From Candidatus Omnitrophota bacterium (GTDB lineage Bacteria > Omnitrophota > Gorgyraeia > Velamenicoccales > JABMQK01), in assembly GCA_028712915.1 (NCBI GenBank), contig JAQTPJ010000038.1, forward strand, positions 1-7,308: a stretch of 7,308 bases of DNA, given 5' to 3'. The notes beneath the pieces are model-generated. The model was given only the letters and a program-made list of their open reading frames with translations, was not told the DNA's origin and made no database searches. Numbering within the stretch: position 1 is the stretch's first letter; every line of letters begins with the position of its first letter. Shown here piece after piece: positions 5,188 through 7,308 of the stretch. Both the position numbers and the translations under genes were made by a program.

Positions 5188-6045
5188 ATGGAAAAAGAAT
5201 TAGTTATTCAATTGAATAAGACATTTGAGGAGTCAGCCTATACGCAAAATGGCGTCGAATACTGGATGGCGCGAGACCTGCAAAAACTGCTGGATTATGC
5301 TGAATGGCGCAACTTTTTGCTGGTGATTGATAAGGCCAAGATTGCCTGTTTGAATTCTGGACAGAATATCAGCGATCATTTTGTTGACGTCAACAAAACG
5401 ATCCCTATGCCTAAAGGGGCAGAGAAAGATATTCAGGATATAATGCTTACTCGCTATGCCTGTTATCTCATTGCCCAAAACGGCGACCCCCGCAAAGAAC
5501 AGATTGCCTTTGCTCAAAGTTATTTTGCTATTCAAACCCGCAAACAGGAATTATTAGAAGAACGCATTGCCTTGGTAGAGCGTATACGCGCTCGCGAAAA
5601 GCTTGTTGACACCGAAGTAAAACTTTCAGGCATTGTTTATGAGCGCGGTGTTGACGGCGAGGGTTTCGCGCGGTTGCGCAGTAAAGGCGATCAGTCATTA
5701 TTTGGCGGATACACAACGCTGGAAATGAAGAAAAAACTGGGCGTGCCTGAGAAACGGCCGCTGGCTGATTTCCTGCCGACTATCACCATCAAGGCAAAAG
5801 ACTTTGCCGCAGAAATTACCGGTTTTAACACCAAAAAGAAAAATTTGCGCGGCGAGCAAGTCATTACAAATGAACACATAAAGAATAACAAGGATGTTCG
5901 CGATTTACTTGGGAAAAGCGGCATAAGGCCGGAATTATTGCCTCCGGAAGAAGATATTAAAAAGTTACAGCGCCGGCTTAAATCCGAAGGCAAAAAGATT
6001 GCGAAGAATGTAAAGATGTTAAAAGGCAGCAAGAATGGTGTTTAA
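5188..6045 (+). CDS. dinD: DNA damage-inducible protein D (DinD) homologue
   Basis: 285 residues, close to the E. coli DinD length. The N-terminal part shows the DinD/antirepressor-like pattern: NGVEYWMARDLQKLLDY (21-37) with W40, then KAKIACLNSGQNISDHF (49-65), and MLTRYACYLIAQNGDP (86-101) with YFAIQTRKQ (112-120), all closely following E. coli DinD. A charged helix (121-145) and a basic Lys-rich C-terminal region (216-280) follow. E. coli DinD is SOS-induced and is reported to inhibit RecA by displacing it from DNA. Homologues are scattered in accessory regions and resemble phage antirepressor domains. Here the gene has a good SD but no recognisable LexA box, and it lies inside a 48-bp direct repeat, suggesting acquisition by recombination. 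Family call is firm; function in this host is inferred. Confidence 0.9.
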   Translation: MEKELVIQLNKTFEESAYTQNGVEYWMARDLQKLLDYAEWRNFLLVIDKAKIACLNSGQNISDHFVDVNKTIPMPKGAEKDIQDIMLTRYACYLIAQNGDPRKEQIAFAQSYFAIQTRKQELLEERIALVERIRAREKLVDTEVKLSGIVYERGVDGEGFARLRSKGDQSLFGGYTTLEMKKKLGVPEKRPLADFLPTITIKAKDFAAEITGFNTKKKNLRGEQVITNEHIKNNKDVRDLLGKSGIRPELLPPEEDIKKLQRRLKSEGKKIAKNVKMLKGSKNGV

Positions 6046-6082
6046 ATAAAAAAGTTCCGAACCCGCGTTGGGACAGGATTTC

Positions 6083-6130
6083 AAGCGCCTGACGAGAAAA
6101 GAGAAGGATAAATTGATAGGCGGCAGGTAA
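6083..6130 (+). pseudogene. Truncated GIY-YIG 3' fragment (direct repeat copy 2)
   Basis: The sequence encodes KRLTRKEKDKLIGGR-stop, matching the GIY-YIG C-terminus at 4588-4635 (44 of 48 nt; the differences are D to E, one silent change, and K to R before the stop). Upstream the frame holds an unrelated stretch (SSEPALGQDF) and then a stop at 6047-6049, so no start, GIY-YIG core or catalytic residues remain. It is the tail of a second UPF0213 gene, or a duplicated end left by an insertion of the small-protein/dinD segment. Confidence 0.8.
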
Positions 6131-6167
6131 TCAAAACAGTTACGTTTTTGTTTGTTTTCTCAAAATG

Positions 6168-6174
6168 TAAGGAG
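6168..6174 (+). promoter_or_regulatory. Shine-Dalgarno deciding the start of the AsmA-like fusion gene
   Basis: TAAGGAG lies 6 nt before the ATG at 6181. It rules out the upstream in-frame TTG at 6148, whose extension would itself contain this SD. Confidence 0.8.
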
Positions 6175-6180
6175 ATATGG

Positions 6181-7134
6181 ATGAATAAAAAGATCAGGAT
6201 TATAATTCTGGCAGTTGTTTTTCTCTTCGCGTTTTGTTTTGTAAGGGATTTCCTCATCAAGTCATTAATCGGCACCGCGGCAAGCAGCATTACCGGCGCG
6301 CCCACCAGCGTAGGCGGGCTTTCGCTGAGCATAATAAGGCAGTCAGTCAGAATATCCAATTTCAGGATGTATAATCCCAAGGGGTTTCCCAAAGATATCC
6401 TCGTGGATATTCCCAGCATAAAAGTTGCCTGTAATCTGGGAGCGCTGATGAAAGGAAAGATTCATCTCAGGCAGCTGGAGTTGGATATTAAAGAGATAGG
6501 TATGGCGAAGAATAAAGATGGCAGGCTGAACGTTGATTCGCTGAAAATAGCCGAGGAAAAACCCGCGGAAAAAGAAAAGGGCAAGCCGGCCAAGCAGATG
6601 GCCATACAAATAGACACTGTAAGCTTGGGCATGGGCAGAGTGGTGAGTAAGGATTACAGTGTCCAGGGCCAGCCTATGGTTAAAGTGTATGATATTAATT
6701 TGAAGAAGTCTTATAAGGATATTAACAGCGCGCAGCAGCTTGCCGCCTTGATTGTGTCCGAGCCGTTAAAGGCCGCTGGCATCCAGGGGCTTAAAGTCTA
6801 CGGCGCTGCTATGCTTACCGGTGTGGCTGCTCTGCCGGTTGTGGCGGCGTTTACTTTTGCCGCCAAGGATTATGTCCAGGAGTCCTTCGATATTACGATG
6901 GATAAGGCATATGAGGCGGGGTTAAAGGCTATTAAAACTGCGGGGAAGGTCAAGAAAGAAGATAAGGCAGCTGGCGTTATAAGCGCTGAGGTTGGCGGAG
7001 CGAAGGTAACTTTTAAGCTGAAGAAAGTTTCCGATAAGTCAACGCAGGTCACTATCTCCGCGCGCAAATTCGGCTTTCCCAAGGCTGATATAGCCTCGGG
7101 AATTATGTATCGCCTCCGCGCCCAGCTGGAATGA
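6181..7134 (+). CDS. Membrane-anchored AsmA-like protein fused to a DUF3568-like domain
   Basis: 317 residues. An N-terminal basic stretch and a hydrophobic helix (about 6-21) anchor it in the inner membrane. Residues 30-125 follow the AsmA/DUF748 N-terminal pattern: ITGAPTSVGGLSLSIIRQSVRISNF, then NPKGFP, IPSIKV and GKIHLRQLELD, ending in NKDGRLNVDSL. Such domains face the periplasm and occur in envelope lipid-transport or assembly proteins, but the long beta repeat of true AsmA is missing. A Lys/Glu linker (125-140) and a short conserved stretch follow. Residues about 225-315 resemble DUF3568, normally a lipoprotein domain: KDYVQESFD, DKAYEAGLKAIK, AGVISAEVGGAKVTFKL, STQVTISARKFG. At the joint (210-221) MLTGVAALPVV looks like a lipobox whose cysteine has become V215. 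The function is unknown; a role in the cell envelope is the best inference. Confidence 0.78.
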   Translation: MNKKIRIIILAVVFLFAFCFVRDFLIKSLIGTAASSITGAPTSVGGLSLSIIRQSVRISNFRMYNPKGFPKDILVDIPSIKVACNLGALMKGKIHLRQLELDIKEIGMAKNKDGRLNVDSLKIAEEKPAEKEKGKPAKQMAIQIDTVSLGMGRVVSKDYSVQGQPMVKVYDINLKKSYKDINSAQQLAALIVSEPLKAAGIQGLKVYGAAMLTGVAALPVVAAFTFAAKDYVQESFDITMDKAYEAGLKAIKTAGKVKKEDKAAGVISAEVGGAKVTFKLKKVSDKSTQVTISARKFGFPKADIASGIMYRLRAQLE

Positions 7135-7160
7135 AACTCCTCGGGCTAAGGTAAAACAGA

Positions 7161-7194
7161 TTGACACACTTATAATTTTATGATAGCTTATAAA
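7161..7194 (+). promoter_or_regulatory. Possible promoter with consensus -35 near the right edge
   Basis: TTGACA (7161-7166) is a perfect -35 hexamer. The -10 is unclear: TAGCTT at 17 nt is poor, TATGAT (7179-7184) is too close, and TATAAA (7189-7194) is too far. It sits just after the AsmA-like gene stop and just before a structured leader. Confidence 0.4.
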
Positions 7195-7257
7195 CGTAAT
7201 AAATACACAATTGGGATGTTGGTGGTGAGTTCTGAAGGGGTAAATCCTCCACGTTTA
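7191..7257 (+). promoter_or_regulatory. Possible structured 5' leader
   Basis: TAAACGT (7191-7197) is the exact complement of ACGTTTA (7251-7257) and would close a domain of about 67 nt. Inside, GTGG/CCAC and AGG/CCT pairings are possible, and CCTCC (7246-7250) is complementary to the SD GGAGG at 7285-7289. I do not recognise a known riboswitch class. Confidence 0.35.
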
Positions 7258-7264
7258 AAAAAGT

Positions 7265-7294
7265 AAAACCTTCGCAAAAAAAGCGGAGGTTTTT
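7265..7294 (+). terminator. Hairpin with T run that also covers a Shine-Dalgarno
   Basis: AAAACCTTCGC (7265-7275) pairs with GCGGAGGTTTT (7283-7293) to give 11 bp with one G-T pair and an all-A loop of 7, and runs into five T. This has the form of an intrinsic terminator. The 3' arm contains GGAGG, 5 nt before an ATG at 7295, so it may instead or also act as a translation-blocking stem. Confidence 0.6.
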
Positions 7295-7308
7295 ATGTTT
7301 ATGGGAGG
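7295..7308 (+). CDS. Possible start of a further gene (truncated by the window)
   Basis: An ATG preceded by GGAGG at 5 nt spacing, the same arrangement as the response-regulator start at 435. Only MFMG and two further bases are in the window, so the product cannot be identified. If the hairpin at 7265-7294 is simply a terminator, this ATG may be meaningless. Confidence 0.35.

Noticed and set aside
6046..6082. Terminator or tRNA-derived attachment site after dinD
   Set aside because: GTTCC/GGGAC and CCC/GGG can pair, but there is no T run and no tRNA arm pattern; nothing beyond a short imperfect inverted repeat can be claimed.

Overview
The window (about 45% G+C by eye) reads as a slice of chromosome from a Gram-negative-type bacterium. 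Pointers are a type IV prepilin-like protein, an AsmA-like membrane-anchored protein fused to a lipoprotein-type domain, a two-component system, and many small genes interleaved with recombination scars. The mix resembles genomes of uncultivated phyla such as Omnitrophota. That placement is an inference from gene style, because no rRNA or phylogenetic marker is present.

Layout, all genes on the + strand. (1) 1-803: the C-terminal end of a sensor histidine kinase, with a short tail resembling half of a c-di-GMP-binding MshEN domain, then a stand-alone response-regulator receiver protein and a clear intrinsic terminator (849-884). (2) 938-1489: a good sigma70-type promoter and a type IV pilin-like protein. 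(3) 1575-4256: a probable promoter, an elongation factor P of the YeiP/EfpL tip type, and 28 nt downstream an ABC-F ribosomal ATPase. EF-P acts at the ribosomal E site and ABC-F proteins of known structure bind there too, so this looks like a two-gene stalled-ribosome relief operon. (4) 4294-6130: an accessory patch with a strong promoter, a UPF0213/GIY-YIG mini-nuclease, a small one-TM protein, a DinD homologue preceded by a hairpin-rich spacer, and a second partial copy of the GIY-YIG 3' end. The two GIY-YIG ends form a 48-bp direct repeat around the small gene and dinD. (5) 6181-7134: an AsmA-like/DUF3568-like fusion that seems to carry a dead lipobox at the fusion joint. (6) 7135-7308: a leader region with a consensus -35, a possible closing stem, and a strong hairpin that contains the Shine-Dalgarno of a gene beginning at 7295 and running off the window.

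No tRNA, rRNA, CRISPR array or transposase gene was recognised. The best candidates for something undescribed are the kinase with the MshEN-like tail, the EfpL-ABC-F pair, the fusion with a fossil lipobox, the repeat-flanked dinD module, and the SD-sequestering leader at the right edge.
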